Under the pieces are notes generated by a model. It was not told the origin of the DNA, ran no database searches, and saw only the letters and a list, made by a program, of their open reading frames with translations. Positions 24,583 through 34,978 of a DNA stretch of 53,561 nt are shown here, in pieces; position 1 is the first letter of the stretch, and every line of letters starts with the position of its first letter. Source of the stretch: Pelagophyceae sp. CCMP2097 (taxonomy: Eukaryota; Sar; Pelagophyceae); NCBI GenBank assembly GCA_026770575.1, contig MU657455.1, positions 1 to 53,561 on the forward strand, in the 5' to 3' direction. A program made the translations under genes and the position numbers.

Positions 24583-25812
24583 ATGGCGCCGCCGCCGCGC
24601 GCCGCACTCGAAGCCGCCCGCGCTCTCGAGCTGCTCCAGAGCGAAGACCTGAGCATGCCCATCCTGCGGCTGGCGGGGTCCCTAAACGGGCTCCTCGTCA
24701 CGAAGCGCGTCGCCCGAGATGGCCGCGCCGTGGCGGCGCGATTGCGAAAAATACTCTGGCAGAACCGCATCGCAAGGGGCACCGCAATCCTCAGGGGGCA
24801 CACCCGCGGCGTCTTGTGCTGCGTGTTCTCGCCCGACGGCAAGCGCATCGCGACGGCGAGCGGCGACGAGACGGCGCAGCTCTGGGACGCCGAGACGGGC
24901 GCGCTGCTGCTGACGCTCGAGGGGCACACTGAGGTCGTCTTGTGCTGCGCGTTCTCGCCCGACGGCACGCGCGTCATCACGGCGAGCGACGACGAGACGG
25001 CGAAGCTTTGGGACGCCGCGACGGGGGCGCTGCTGCTGACGCTCGAGGGGCACATCGGCGTCGTCAAGTGCTGCGCGTTCTCGCTCGACGGCCTGCGCAT
25101 CCTGACGGCGTGCTACGACCGGACGGCGCGGCTCTGGGACGCCGCGACGGGCACGCTCCAGACGACGCTCGAGGGGCACAACGGCAACGTCTACAGCTGC
25201 GCGTTCTCGCCCGACGACAAGCAACGACAGGACGGCGCGCTTCTGGGACGCCGAGACGGGCGCGCTGCAGAAAACGCTCGAGGTGCACACCGACATCGTC
25301 TGGTGCTGCGCGTTCTCGCCCGACGGCGAGCGGATCGTGACGGCGAGCAACGACGGCACGGCGCGGCTTTGGGACGCCGCGACGGGCGCGCTGCATACGA
25401 CGCTCGAGGGGCACCGCAGCTACGTCTCGAGCTGCGCGTTCTCGCCCGACGGCACGCGGGTCGTGACGGCGAGCGGCGACATGACGGCGCGGCTCTGGGA
25501 CGCCGCGCTCTGGCGGTGCGCCGCTCGGCCGCCGCCGGCTGCGGTCTCTTTCGAGCAGTTACAAGGCACCTTGCACACGTCGCCCATGGCCGGGGGGGGG
25601 GGGGGCGCGGGCGCCGAAGGCCGCATTTCAACGCTTCCAAGGGGAGCCTGCTTGCTTCGTTCCCGGCGCGTCGCTTCGGTGCCGCGTTCGACGACATTGG
25701 GACCGCGTCTCCCGGCTGGCTGCACGGCGGCTCGAGAGGGTGCGGGTCCTGTGGGTCTCCCTCGCGACGACCGGCGCCACCCCGACGCCGCGTGCGTATC
25801 TGGTGTGTGTAA
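24583..25812 (+). pseudogene. WD40-repeat protein with a 17-nt deletion in repeat 4
   Basis: The start at 24583 gives MAPPPRAALEAARALELL, a helical leader, then WD40 blades of about 42 residues, each with GH...V..CAFSPDG..I.TAS.D.TA.LWDAATGAL. Six blades are seen. In the fourth, the segment between FSPD and NDRTARFWDAETG is 17 nt shorter than in its neighbours (near 25215-25230), which throws the rest into another frame. Blades 5 and 6 continue intact in that frame (from about 25283). A run of 13 G at 25592-25604 follows, after which the frame is again doubtful, so the end at 25812 is a guess. WD40 propellers act as protein-binding platforms. The near-identical blades make an assembly collapse plausible. 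Only about 33 bp separate this start from the divergent EF-hand frame. Confidence 0.7.
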
Positions 25813-25900
25813 TCATTCGGAACCGAGTCTCGGGGTGCAGCTTGGATGGCGAGGGCTCGTGGTACGTTTGGCGGTGGGTGCGGGTCGCCGCCGGCGGTCT

Positions 25901-26848
25901 TCAGTAGTCGCCGCCGCCGCCGTCGGAGTCGGAGAAGTTGCGCGTGCGCATGTGCTTGGGCCCGTCGAATCTGCGGTCGATGCCGCGGCGCATTTTATGC
26001 TTTTTTACGGTAGTCGTGAGCGAATCCCACTCTGCCCTTCGGTCAAACAACGCCGCAATTCTAGCGCGCCCGGCTTCGATGCCGAAGACGACGCCGGCTG
26101 GGAGTTCGCCTTCCGTTTCCGAAGGTTTTTGCGGCTCTTTGGTGCGGTTGTCAAAGGCGTCTTTGATCAGGCGGAACAAAATGCCATCGCTCACCGCCGC
26201 ATCACCAGCGACTTTCGCCAGCAAGAGCGGCCAGGCGAAGTTCACCACGGCCTGGGGGTTGCCCAAGTCGACGGTCGCGGTGTCGCCGCCGCCGGTTGAT
26301 TGGAAGTCGACTTCAATCGAGTCGTTAGAAGCCTCGTCGATCACGTCCGGTCCACACCGAAATGGGATGCAGTTAATATCGGCCCACGTGTCCGAGATGG
26401 CCAGGAGGACGAGGTGGCACTGGTCAAAGGCGCCGTACGTAAAAGCGAGGTGGAGAGCCGCTGCGGCAGCCTTTCGGCAGACTTCAGCGTAAATGCACAG
26501 TTCTTCATTCGTCTCTTCATACGAGTCGTGCCAGTCCGCGTCCACCGTCTTCGCCAGCGAAGAGACGTGCGCCGATAACGCTGCGGACGCGCCGGCGACC
26601 TCTGAGACGAGCGCCGCGGGCGCGTCGGCCAGCGCCTCTGGCGTCGACGAAACTTCCTTGTAGAGCTTGGCCGCTTTTGCAATCGCGCCGGCGCCCTGGC
26701 CGGGGGCCTTGCGCTTGCCCTTTTGGTGCGCTTCGGGATTCGCGAGGTACGTCGCGAGTTGGGCTTTGCTGCCGGTGATGGGCACGCCGGCTTCGCGACA
26801 CAGATCCTTCAACACCGCGAGGCTCAAAGTCGCCAACGCGGCGCTCAT
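25901..26848 (-). CDS. SAP-domain protein of unknown function
   Basis: One uninterrupted frame of 315 residues. Residues about 8-36 (LSLAVLKDLCREAGVPITGSKAQLATYL) match the two-helix SAP motif, which binds AT-rich DNA or RNA-processing partners. A basic GKRKAPGQG stretch follows and then a domain of about 200 residues that I do not recognise. The tail is basic then acidic (KKHKMRRGIDRRFDGPKHMRTRNFSDSDGGGGDY). A nuclear location is plausible from SAP plus basic patches, but that is inference. No intron is needed, unusual among its neighbours. Confidence 0.8.
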   Translation of the reverse strand: MSAALATLSLAVLKDLCREAGVPITGSKAQLATYLANPEAHQKGKRKAPGQGAGAIAKAAKLYKEVSSTPEALADAPAALVSEVAGASAALSAHVSSLAKTVDADWHDSYEETNEELCIYAEVCRKAAAAALHLAFTYGAFDQCHLVLLAISDTWADINCIPFRCGPDVIDEASNDSIEVDFQSTGGGDTATVDLGNPQAVVNFAWPLLLAKVAGDAAVSDGILFRLIKDAFDNRTKEPQKPSETEGELPAGVVFGIEAGRARIAALFDRRAEWDSLTTTVKKHKMRRGIDRRFDGPKHMRTRNFSDSDGGGGDY

Positions 26849-27217
26849 CCCGAGGAGCCCGAGGGACCGCGCGAATTGCCTGCCGAAGGACCAGGTGCCG
26901 AGGCGCCGAGAGAGCCGGTCGACAGTTGTACAATTGTATTACTGTTCCGAGTAATTTCCGAGTCAGAGGTGGCCTGTTTTCAAAAACCGCAATTCTCCGG
27001 TCGATAGACAGCGACTCTAGGGCGCGCCCGGAGCTCAAGGCGCAGACGTGGCTCCCGCACGACCGGGCCGCTTCGGACCACGACTCGCAAGAGGCTCCTC
27101 CTCCCGGCCTCGCTCTTGGGATTCGAGCGACAATCGGTTTTGGAAATCCCCGCCCGCTCAGGTGAGGAATCGCTCCGACAGAAGCCTTGGATGGGGTGGC
27201 CGAAACCGGATTTAGGC
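26849..27217. other. Spacer upstream of the SAP gene
   Basis: Upstream of the SAP gene start and downstream of the EGF-like gene end, both on the minus strand. It contains an AT-richer stretch near 26925-26960 (TTGTACAATTGTA). No gene is seen. Confidence 0.45.
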
Positions 27218-29649
27218 CTACTTTGGCTTCTCGACGACGAAGAGGACATTTTGCTTGTCGCAGTTGCTGCCTTCGAACCCTGTGAAACAGGAGCATTCCC
27301 CGAGCACGTAGTCGCAGAGCCCGCGGCCCGCGCAGTCCTTGTGGCACAAGTTCCCCACTTCGCCGCGGCCGCGGCCGCCCGCCGCGGTGATGTTGGTGCA
27401 GTTGAGGTCGTCGCCTCGCGTGAGCGGGTCGTCGCCCGACGGACCTACGTTGACGTGCGACACAGACGCGCAAAAGGCAGACAACGGAGCCGCTCTCGAC
27501 TCTGTGATGGTCTCCCCGTTTGCCGTTTCGGGCGCTGTATCGTGCAGTGCTTCTGCGAGCAATCTGCGCCGAAGTATTCGGCCTCTTGCCGCTCGCCCGC
27601 GCCGAGGCCCACGCGCCAAGAGCTGTCGCAGACACACCCAAAGACGCGGTCCGCCTGCGCAAAGCGTCGAAAGAAGGCGAGCGGGCGGGAAACGCACGTC
27701 CCAGACATTCGAAGGCTGCTCCGCCTGCGTGGCCCCGTAGGCGTAGGGCTGCCGGGTGCCGTTCTCGACGTGGGACAGCGGCAGCGCTTCCGCGAGCGTG
27801 GAGAGCGTGCGCATCGAGTGGCACGTGCCGTGGCCACTGCAGACCCCAAGCCCGGGCTCCTCGCCGGGGCAGGCGCGCCGTTCGCATGCGGCGCCTTGGA
27901 AGCCGGCAAAGCACTTGCACACTCCCGAACTCCCTTCGCACTTGCCCACTGAGGAGCATTCGGTGAATTCGGTGTGCGCAAAGCCAGACTTCTTTGGCCG
28001 GTCCGCCCAAGCACGGCCCAGAGGGCACGCCTTGGTGCTACAGTCGACCGAATTTTCCTAGCGTTTATACATCCAGGGACCGCCTTTTGACCTCCAGGGA
28101 CCTCTCAAAAGGGCACGCACGCCGTAGCCGTCCAGGCACTCGCAGCGGTTGAGGCAGTAGTCGCAGAACCCGTTGTTGTTGCAAAAGTCCATGGAGCGGC
28201 ATCCGTCCCCGATAGCCTGCATCGAATCCGGGAAGCGCGCGGCGGCGGAAGAGGCGTTCGAGGCGTTGATTGCGATGGAAGTCTTGTTGTGTTCCGCGGA
28301 CCTACCGGGGCGTGACCGAGCAGCGCGCGAAAGACGGCAGACTCACAGGCCGCACTGCGGGCGTATTTGGTTAGGCAAAACCTTGATACCCACGGGCACG
28401 CCGGCTTGGATCTGCACGCCGTTTCGGACCTGGGGCGGCTCGTCACGTGCGGCGCGTCGAAGGGACGCTCGCAAGGGTGTATACCTTGAGCGTGAGCATC
28501 GAATTTCCAAAACCCGCTTTGTGCTGTTCGTAGCAGCATCCTTCCGCCCAATAGCCCTCAAAGTACGTGTGGTTCATGCCGTAGCCCTTGTCAAAGTCCC
28601 GCAGGTGCACCACCTCGAGGTCCAAACCTAAAGACGCCTCTCAGGCGGGCGCTCGACACCCAACCCACGCCCCATGGCGCACCGGCCGTGCCCGTGGCCT
28701 CGCCGCTGGTCCATCCGCCGAGGCGGACTTCGACGACGTAGCCCGGCAGGAGCTTCATCGCGGGGGTGAACGTGATCCTAAGGCCGTGGCGTGAAGCGCC
28801 GTACGGCGGCCCAGCGCCATGCAACGGCATACGCCATACAAGGGCATACGATGAAGCGCCAGGTCTCTCTCCGCTCCCACCGCAGCGACTCACGTCATCT
28901 CGCCGGCGACCTTTGGCCTCGGCGGGTCGAACTTGAGCCCTGCCTTGGTGATGTAGCACGTGCCGTTGACGCTATCCGTTTCGTTCACCGAGACGGCGTT
29001 CGCGGCGACGGTGTCGTTGGCGATCACGCCGAAGATGGTGAAGAGCGGCTCGTTTGCAAGGATGCCACAGTTTGGTTTGATGTTGTTTTGGGGGTCTAGG
29101 ATGACCACATGCTCGTAATACGGTTCCTAAGACGGAGTCTAGACATTCGCGAGCAAAAGGAGGGACTCGCCGCCGGTGCGATGGCGGTGAGCGTGACCTT
29201 GGAGTCCCGGAACTCGTTCAAAACGGTCCCTTCCGTGTACGACGCGAGCCAAATGCTTTCCCGCGCAATAAACAGCAGCGAATCGGCGCCGATCGGGTTT
29301 CCCGCCTCGTTCTCGCAGTTGCCAGAGGTCATGCCCGAGAGGACGATGGTGACCACGTCGCCGACCTATGCGCATCGTAAAGCAAGGCATCCAAAAGCTG
29401 TTTGAGGGCCCACCGCCCCCGCAGCCCCCCGGTTTGCTAACCTCGATCTTGCCGCCGAGCGAGAAGCGGATCGTCGTCTGCGTCGGCAGGCACCGCCTGC
29501 GCCGCGCGTCGACGGACGGGGGTGCGAGGGTCCGCAGCCAGCGCTCACTCGGTGTGCGATGGCGAAAATTGCACTTGTGTCCGCTTCCAGCCGCCGAGCG
29601 ACGGCGCCGCGAGCGCCAAGAGCAAGACGAACCGCACACGGCCCGCCAT
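27218..29649 (-). CDS. Large secreted EGF-like protein of the stramenopile type, many exons
   Basis: The start at 29649 opens a signal peptide (MAGRVRFVLLLALAAPSLGGW). Exons can be chained in frame through beta-rich segments: TTIRFSLGGKIE, VGDVVTIVLSGMTSG, SLLFIARESIWLASY, HVVILDPQNNIKPNCG and TITFTPAMKLLPGYVVEVRLGG. Cysteine-rich EGF-like parts follow: CRSMDFCNNNGFCDYCLNRC, DCSTKACPLGRAWADRP, VGKCEGSSGVCKCFAGFQG, GCVCDSSWRVGLGAGE, DCSQKHCPSGDDP and GLCDYVLGECSCFTGFEG. I know this domain order from diatom and pelagophyte genomes, where the function is unknown; a cell-surface or secreted role fits the leader. There are about eleven exons. Introns include a firm GC-AG intron (27445-27545) and a likely one (29127-29179). 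No membrane anchor is visible at the C-terminus. Confidence 0.85.
27445..27545 (-). other. GC-AG intron in the EGF-like gene
   Basis: Donor T|GCACGA, acceptor AACGTAG. Removal joins DCSQKH to CPSGDDPLTRGDD, a conserved junction in this family. Confidence 0.7.
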
Positions 29650-31653
29650 GCCCCCGGACCGCTTCGAACAAAGAGGCCGCTGGACCGTCGCTAAAACAAG
29701 CTTCTTAAGGTCTGGATTTAAACGGATCCCGAGTGGGCCCTGACGAGACCGCGGTCTCGCGTCTGCTCGCACATCTTACGTCATCTAGGGGCGTGTTGCA
29801 TCAATCTATCTTACGCTCTGAGCCGGAGGCGGAAATCACAGCTCCGAGACACAGTCTCGATGGCGGAAGCTGGACTGAGATATAGGTTCCAATACGGAAG
29901 TCACGGCTCTGCGGAGTCGGCCCATGTCGACACAACAGAGTTGATATTGGATTGGAGATATTGACGTTAGAGGCAGCGCCGTGGCCATTGGGGGGGCTGG
30001 TGGCGGAGTCGCTGGAAGACCTACAGGAGCCTTGTCAAGAACGCGAATCGAGCGGGCGGCTGGCTCCACCGGGCGCGATCTCAAGAGTCGGGTTGGGTTG
30101 ATCCTCAGGGTAATTATGCCAGAAATCGTCTCATGATGCGCGCAGTATGAATGATATGCGGCCTCGGACTCGTCATCTTTAATGTCCTCACTGGAGCCAA
30201 ACTCTCGCGCGAATCGTCTCCTTAAAAGAGATGGGACGTACCGATGCACAGCCGGATGCAATAGGCTGCGAGCGAGATGTTGCGACCTACGCGGCAGGCG
30301 GGTGACTCTCTGGCTTCTTCGTTGCCTTCAATCTCTGAGAACCTCCGAGGGCCTCGTATAATATTAGAATGGTTGCGTTCAGCGCGTGTTTTACGCTCAA
30401 ACAAGAGGTGTCAGAAATATGGGTATCGTCATCGGCGGCAGACGTCTCAATAGGCGGGGAGACATGCACCTCGGCCGCCTAAGCGGAGATGCCGCCGAAG
30501 AAAAGAGCGCGCTCGAACAAAGCGGCCTAAAAAGGGGGTGTAAGCTGGATGCGAAGCCGGGCGGGCCTTCAGGACCCCGGGCCAGGCAGATTCCTGCATC
30601 GAAATCCTCTCCCATCGAATACGGAACGCGACTGCCACGGTATTGTGCAGCAACGCTCTTGGTCGTGGTTGCCCCCTCTCGGTTCCACGCTGCTCCCCCC
30701 TTTCAAGTGACCCCCGGCCAGTCCCATCAGAGGCGGGCGTGGCTGAAGAGGGACGCGGCGGGGCGCACGTCTGTCGCGAGTTGCCGGCGGAGCGCAACGC
30801 GTGTTTAGGGCCTGTACGAGCAACGATGACCGGCGAGGCGCCAAAGCGAGGAATCCCCGCACGGCGAGCCGCGACTCCAGGTTCTTCTCGCGCGAACTTC
30901 TGACGTTGTGGGGGTGGGGTGCCCCCGCCCCGTGAGCTTGACTAAGCTGCGCTTGCCTCTATACGAGACTCGTCTCGGCACATGAGACTCTCTCGATTTG
31001 ACTCTCTCTAAGGCGAAACTTCTCGCAAAGGACGCCGCGTGCGCGCCTCGTCGGGCGGTGCGCCGGGCGGTACGCCGGGCGGTGCGCGGCGGCGCCGGCC
31101 GGCGGCCGAGGCGATGGACTCGGCGCCGCTCGAAGCGCACGAGCGAATGTGCTGTGGAGTCGCTGCTTTGGAATTACTTTCGCTGACGACCTGCGATTTC
31201 GCTAAGGTCCGGTGAGATGTTTCCGTTGAAATGGGGTCGGAAATGCCGAGGAGGACCCTTCTCGAGTGACGTGTCTTGGATCGCCACACGGTTCCACGTC
31301 CGTGGGAGGCTGCCCCGATGTGTCTCTTGTCCAGAAAACCATGTTGTAGCTCGGCGGCTCCTCGTCTGTCTCGGCTCGTCCACGCCTCGTCCACGGCCGC
31401 CGCTTGACGCTCCGGCCAGCTCGAATGTCACGAATGTGGCGTCCCTTAACGAACCTAACCCTAACCCTAATCCTAATCCTCACGTTTCACGAACCGTGAA
31501 AAAAATGGACGATCACTCTTGTCCACGGAGCAGCTGTCTTCCGTAGTGAAAGTACCCTCCCTCTTTGCCCACTCATTTACGGAATTCCTATAATATTTAG
31601 AACCATTCAATCGCGAATTCCACGACGCACGTCGCTTGAACTCGTCCCTGGAG
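29650..31653. other. 2-kb low-coding region
   Basis: No gene can be supported. A minus-strand frame at 29836-30261 (141 residues) has weak protein character and lower GC than the neighbours, and a second at 30287-30469 could be a linked exon; both are unproven. Near 31055-31085 the unit GGGCGGTRCGCC is repeated about three times. At 31454-31480 there is a telomere-like CCTAA(C) repeat, and at about 31485-31500 a small palindrome TTTCACGAACCGTGAAA. Confidence 0.5.
31454..31480 (+). repeat. Short interstitial telomere-like repeat
   Basis: CCTAACCCTAACCCTAAT plus degenerate CCTAAT units: two to three perfect CCCTAA-type units and two variants, about 27 bp. The array is short and embedded between genes, so it is not a chromosome end. 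Confidence 0.75.
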
Positions 31654-32136
31654 ATGCAGCCAAACCCTGGCCCTGCTCGCCCGACGAAGGCGCGATTGCT
31701 TTCGGATTTGCTATCTCTTAAGATAGAAGAGGTGGATCAGATGTTGCACGACCTCGGTCTGCCTTTGACGGGCAGACCGCCAGACAAAAGGAAACGACTG
31801 AAGTCGCATCTCTTCCCGGGCCTCGCCGAGGCGCAACTCGAGATCGAGGAGCTCACGGCGGAGAACGCCAAGGCGCTCTCCAAGATCCAGGAGCTCGAGG
31901 CGAAGAACAAGTCGCTCGAGGCGGCGAATGCCACGCTGCTCAAGGCGGCGCGCGAGCAGGCCGAGGCCACGAAGAAGGCCGAGTTCGACGCGATGTTCGC
32001 TGCGCAGCATGCGGAAAACGAGGCCAAGTTGGCCGCGTTCAAGGACGCGGCCGACAAGGACGCGGCCGCGGCGAAACAAAAAAACCTCAAGAAGGATGTC
32101 GCCAAGGCCTTCAAGCATGCGGAGAACAAAATTTAA
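31654..32136 (+). CDS. SAP-like, coiled-coil protein
   Basis: The first ATG in this frame is at 31654, giving 160 residues; the frame is open about 60 bp further upstream without a Met. After MQPNPGPARPTKARLL comes a SAP-like helix pair (LSLKIEEVDQMLHDLGLPLTGRPPDKRKRLKSHL). A long coiled coil rich in Ala, Glu and Lys follows (LEIEELTAENAKALSKIQEL onwards) with strong heptad character. No intron is needed. The role is unknown. The start region QPNPGP resembles the end of 2A-type peptides, which are common in retroelement proteins, but the match is weak. Codon use resembles its neighbours. Confidence 0.65.
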   Translation: MQPNPGPARPTKARLLSDLLSLKIEEVDQMLHDLGLPLTGRPPDKRKRLKSHLFPGLAEAQLEIEELTAENAKALSKIQELEAKNKSLEAANATLLKAAREQAEATKKAEFDAMFAAQHAENEAKLAAFKDAADKDAAAAKQKNLKKDVAKAFKHAENKI

Positions 32137-32723
32137 CAAGTTCGCGGCGCAACGTCCCAAGGACGAGGCCATCTCGCATCGGCGACCGGCCGCCCGCGTG
32201 CACGTCGATAACGACATCATAATAACAATTTTCTTGCACACCGGCAACCTTCCGCGAGCGTCGACGTGCCGACGCGAGACTCGGTTCCAGAGATTGCTTG
32301 AAATCCGCCCTGGACGGGGCTGGCCCAAAGGGCCAGCTTCGTGCACGGAGAGCCGGCGCACAATTCGGCGAACACTTGCAAGAAGAGGCGGTCGATGGGG
32401 GCGCCTCGATGTCCCTCGACGGTCCCGAGACGTTTCCTACACGCCCGATCGAGGCCTCTCATCGATTCGGTCCGCGCAGTCCCTCGATCGTCGTCAGCGC
32501 TCGACATCGTCGACGCGTCCGCGAGGGAGGCAAAGTCAATCCTGGTGTGGCGTCGACGGCCCTTGCAGACCCACGTGCTTCGCGGCGTCCGAGGCGCGCG
32601 GCCGCCCGCCCTGCCCTGCAGTCGTTTGCTTGACGTTGTTTTTTAAGTACGGCGTCACTCAAAGCGTCGACCCCAGACGCGCTCCCCTCTGGGAGGCGTC
32701 CGGGCCGACTGCGCGTCGCTGCT
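32137..32723. other. Convergent spacer, nothing seen
   Basis: Between the ends of the coiled-coil gene and the THF1-like gene. Frames on both strands are open because of GC richness, but none has recognisable protein character. Confidence 0.45.
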
Positions 32724-34126
32724 TTACTTGGCGCCGGCGGCGGCGGCCTTGGCCTGCGCCTCCTTGGCCTTCGCCTCCAGGGATTCCGCCTACCGCGGAA
32801 GCGTCGACGGAAAGTCAAAGAAGACCAAAGACGACGACAAAAGAGGGACCGCATCGATCCGGAGAGGCCCCGAAGAGGCCGTGGAGGGGTCGTCAGAAGG
32901 ACCGTCAGAAGGACCGTCCACGGGCGTTGCAAAACGCTGCCAGGAAGACGCACCATGCGCTTCTTCTCGCGGATCTCCATGGCCTTGAGCATCTGCATGG
33001 CCTGGCTGAGCTTCTCCTTGAGGTCCTTGACGAGCATGGCATCCTTCTCGACGTTGCGCTTCCGCAGGCCGAGCGGCGCCGTCCACCGCGTCAGCGCCTC
33101 CGAGTCTGCCTTCACGCCGACCTTGTCCATCATCATGAGGACGCCGACGTTGACGGACCGCGTGTGCAGGTAGTCCTTGGACGCGATGGTCGAAGCAAAC
33201 GCGTCGGAGACCTTGCCCTGCGCCGCGCCCGCGACGGCGAGAATCTCCGCCTCCGTCTTGCCCTCCAGCCAGGTTGCGACTTCGGCGGCGTCGGCGCGGA
33301 TCTGGGCCGGGTCGAGGTCGAGGGCCAGGATGGAAGCGTCGATGAGCTTGTCCTGCTCCCCGGGCACGGGGTACTTGTCCAGGAGCAGGTTAAAGTACGC
33401 CAGGTAGCCAAAGGCGAAGACGGCGTCGGGCACGAAGCGCTTGTCCACGAGGGAGAGGTGCGTCACCTGCAGCATGTCGTTGATCGGCGAACCTATTGAT
33501 GGCGTGTCAAGCGACACATCGTCGAATGACACGTCGTCGAACGACACGTCGTCTAACGACAGTCCTCGCAGTCGGGAAACACAGCATCCTGCGCTCCACG
33601 CACGCCAGATGGAGATGATGGTGCGCGGGTAGTTGGCCTCGAACGCCTGCGAGCGGCGTGAGGCGGCTTTTGAGGCGGGGCGAGGCGGTGCCAGAGGCGG
33701 TGGCGCATTGCGGCGCGCCCGCACGGCATGCTCCAAGCGGGTGCATCATTCCGGGGCAGTCCCGAGCACACGCCGGGCGGGCGTCCACGCGTCGGGGATG
33801 GTGTCAGTATGGGACGTACGCGCATCGTCTCCGAGACAGACTTGACCATGGGCCAGCGCGTCTCCACCGGCGCCTCGGGCGCCTCGGCGCTCTCGGCGCT
33901 CTCCACCGCCACCGACACCGACCTAAAGCGGCCGGCATCCATACGCAGACCGCCCAACGACGCGGGGCTGCGCAGCGACGTGCGTGGCCCCATCAATCGC
34001 CGATGCGATTGGCGCGCCCCGGCGCATCGCTGCATCTCACCGGCGCTGCTTCATCAGAGCGCCGTTGGGCGCCACGAGGGCGGCGATCGGGGCGGCGAGC
34101 GCGAGCAGGGTCATAGCTGACACCAT
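32724..34126 (-). CDS. thf1: THF1/Psb29-like thylakoid formation protein, plastid-targeted
   Basis: Five exons (34041-34126, 33820-33922, 33604-33646, 32954-33492, 32724-32789) join in frame to 278 residues. The leader MVSAMTLLALAAPIAALVAP is a signal peptide with a VAP cleavage region, as expected for a secondary plastid. The mature part contains ETRWPMVKSVSETM, AFEANYPRTIISIWR, DMLQVTHLSLVDKRFVPD, VFAFGYLAYFNLLLDKYP and ASILALDLDPAQIRADAAEV, then a coiled-coil tail. This follows the THF1/Psb29 family, which is linked to photosystem II turnover and thylakoid biogenesis. The fourth intron is 111 nt, stop-free and in frame, so unspliced message would add 37 residues. It is divergent from another plastid-targeted gene, with 158 bp between starts. 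Confidence 0.87.
33493..33603 (-). repeat. Stop-free 111-nt intron with a 15-bp tandem repeat
   Basis: GTGCGT...ATAG intron of the THF1-like gene. It holds about four copies of a 15-bp unit (TCGTTCGACGACGTG and variants), which read through would encode repeated DDVSF. Confidence 0.8.
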
Positions 34127-34284
34127 GGTCGTGAGGATTCACTTGAGCTGAAAGACGTCGCCAAAAAGTCTGTCACCCCTCTCTCTCCCACCAACGGACC
34201 GTGTCGGATCCCAAGTTGAAGCCACGTCGCTCTCTCGCCTTCTCATCCATCTCCAGATCCATCAACTCCAGACCTACTTTCATC
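34127..34284. promoter_or_regulatory. Shared divergent promoter of two plastid-protein genes
   Basis: 158 bp between the start codons of the THF1-like gene and the small AFAP-targeted gene. A pyrimidine-rich tract (CCCCTCTCTCTCCC) lies about 100 bp before the plus-strand start. Co-regulation of the pair is inference. Confidence 0.5.
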
Positions 34285-34978
34285 ATGCAGGTGCGATCTC
34301 CCCCCGCCGCCGCCGCCGAGGGGCTCAGCCGCCTTGCTTGCTTGCTTGCGCCTCCCGCGCCGCGCGACGCGCGCTGCACAGTTCGCCGCCGTCATCATCG
34401 CCCTGGCCGCCTCGGCCCAGGCCTTCGCGCCCTCGGCGCCCATGAAGGTAATGCTCGCTCTGAGAGGGGGGGGGCGCGCCGGGGGTGCAAACCCGCGCGT
34501 CTGTGTGTGCCGCGCGCCGGCGCACACCGAGGCGCCGCCGTCTCCGGCCTAGAGAGGGCGACACGGGTGCAACTTCAACGTATCCCGTATTCCATTCGCC
34601 CACCCCGCGCTCGTAGGTCTCCACGGTCGTGCGCAACACGCCGGGCGAGAAGCCGGAGATCGGCAAGGGCGGCATGGCCGACACGCGCGACCCGGAGCCG
34701 TTCGTCAACGACCGCGACAAGCGCCAGCGCGTCGCAGCGTCTGTTCTCGGTCTTTCTCTTGCTACGGTCCCTAAAGCGAGGGGCCGGGTGCTCGAGGCCA
34801 CGCGGGGACTATCGAGGATGGCCTTGGAATTGTCTTTGGGTCCTGAAAGAGCCTTTTCCACATGCTGCGTTTCGACCTGACCCCGTGCCGCGCCACACCG
34901 CATCTTGACCTCGATTTCTATCCCAGGTCCATCTCGGAGGCCCCGTCGTTCGAGGAGTACCTCAAGTCGCGCAAGTAA
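34285..34978 (+). CDS. Small plastid-targeted protein of unknown function
   Basis: Exon 1 is only ATGCAG (34285-34290). Splicing to an exon beginning TTCGCCGCC gives MQFAAVIIALAASAQAFAPSAPMK, a textbook heterokont plastid leader with cleavage before Phe (AQA|FAP). The next exon encodes STVVRNTPGEKPEIGKGGMADTRDPEPFVNDRDKRQ, and the last encodes SISEAPSFEEYLKSRK before the stop at 34976-34978. The last intron could start with GC right after ...CGCCA or with GT a few bases later, so the residues at that join are uncertain. The mature protein is about 60 residues, charged and without membrane spans. I recognise the tail as common among heterokont small proteins but know no function. Confidence 0.75.

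Noticed and set aside
25283..26299. WD40 frame read on through the SAP gene on the opposite strand to 26299
   Set aside because: After the 13-G run the protein loses WD40 character and runs antisense to a well-supported gene.
29836..30261. Minus-strand frame of 141 residues in the low-coding region
   Set aside because: No motif, no leader, no convincing splice partners; kept only as a remark in the region entry.
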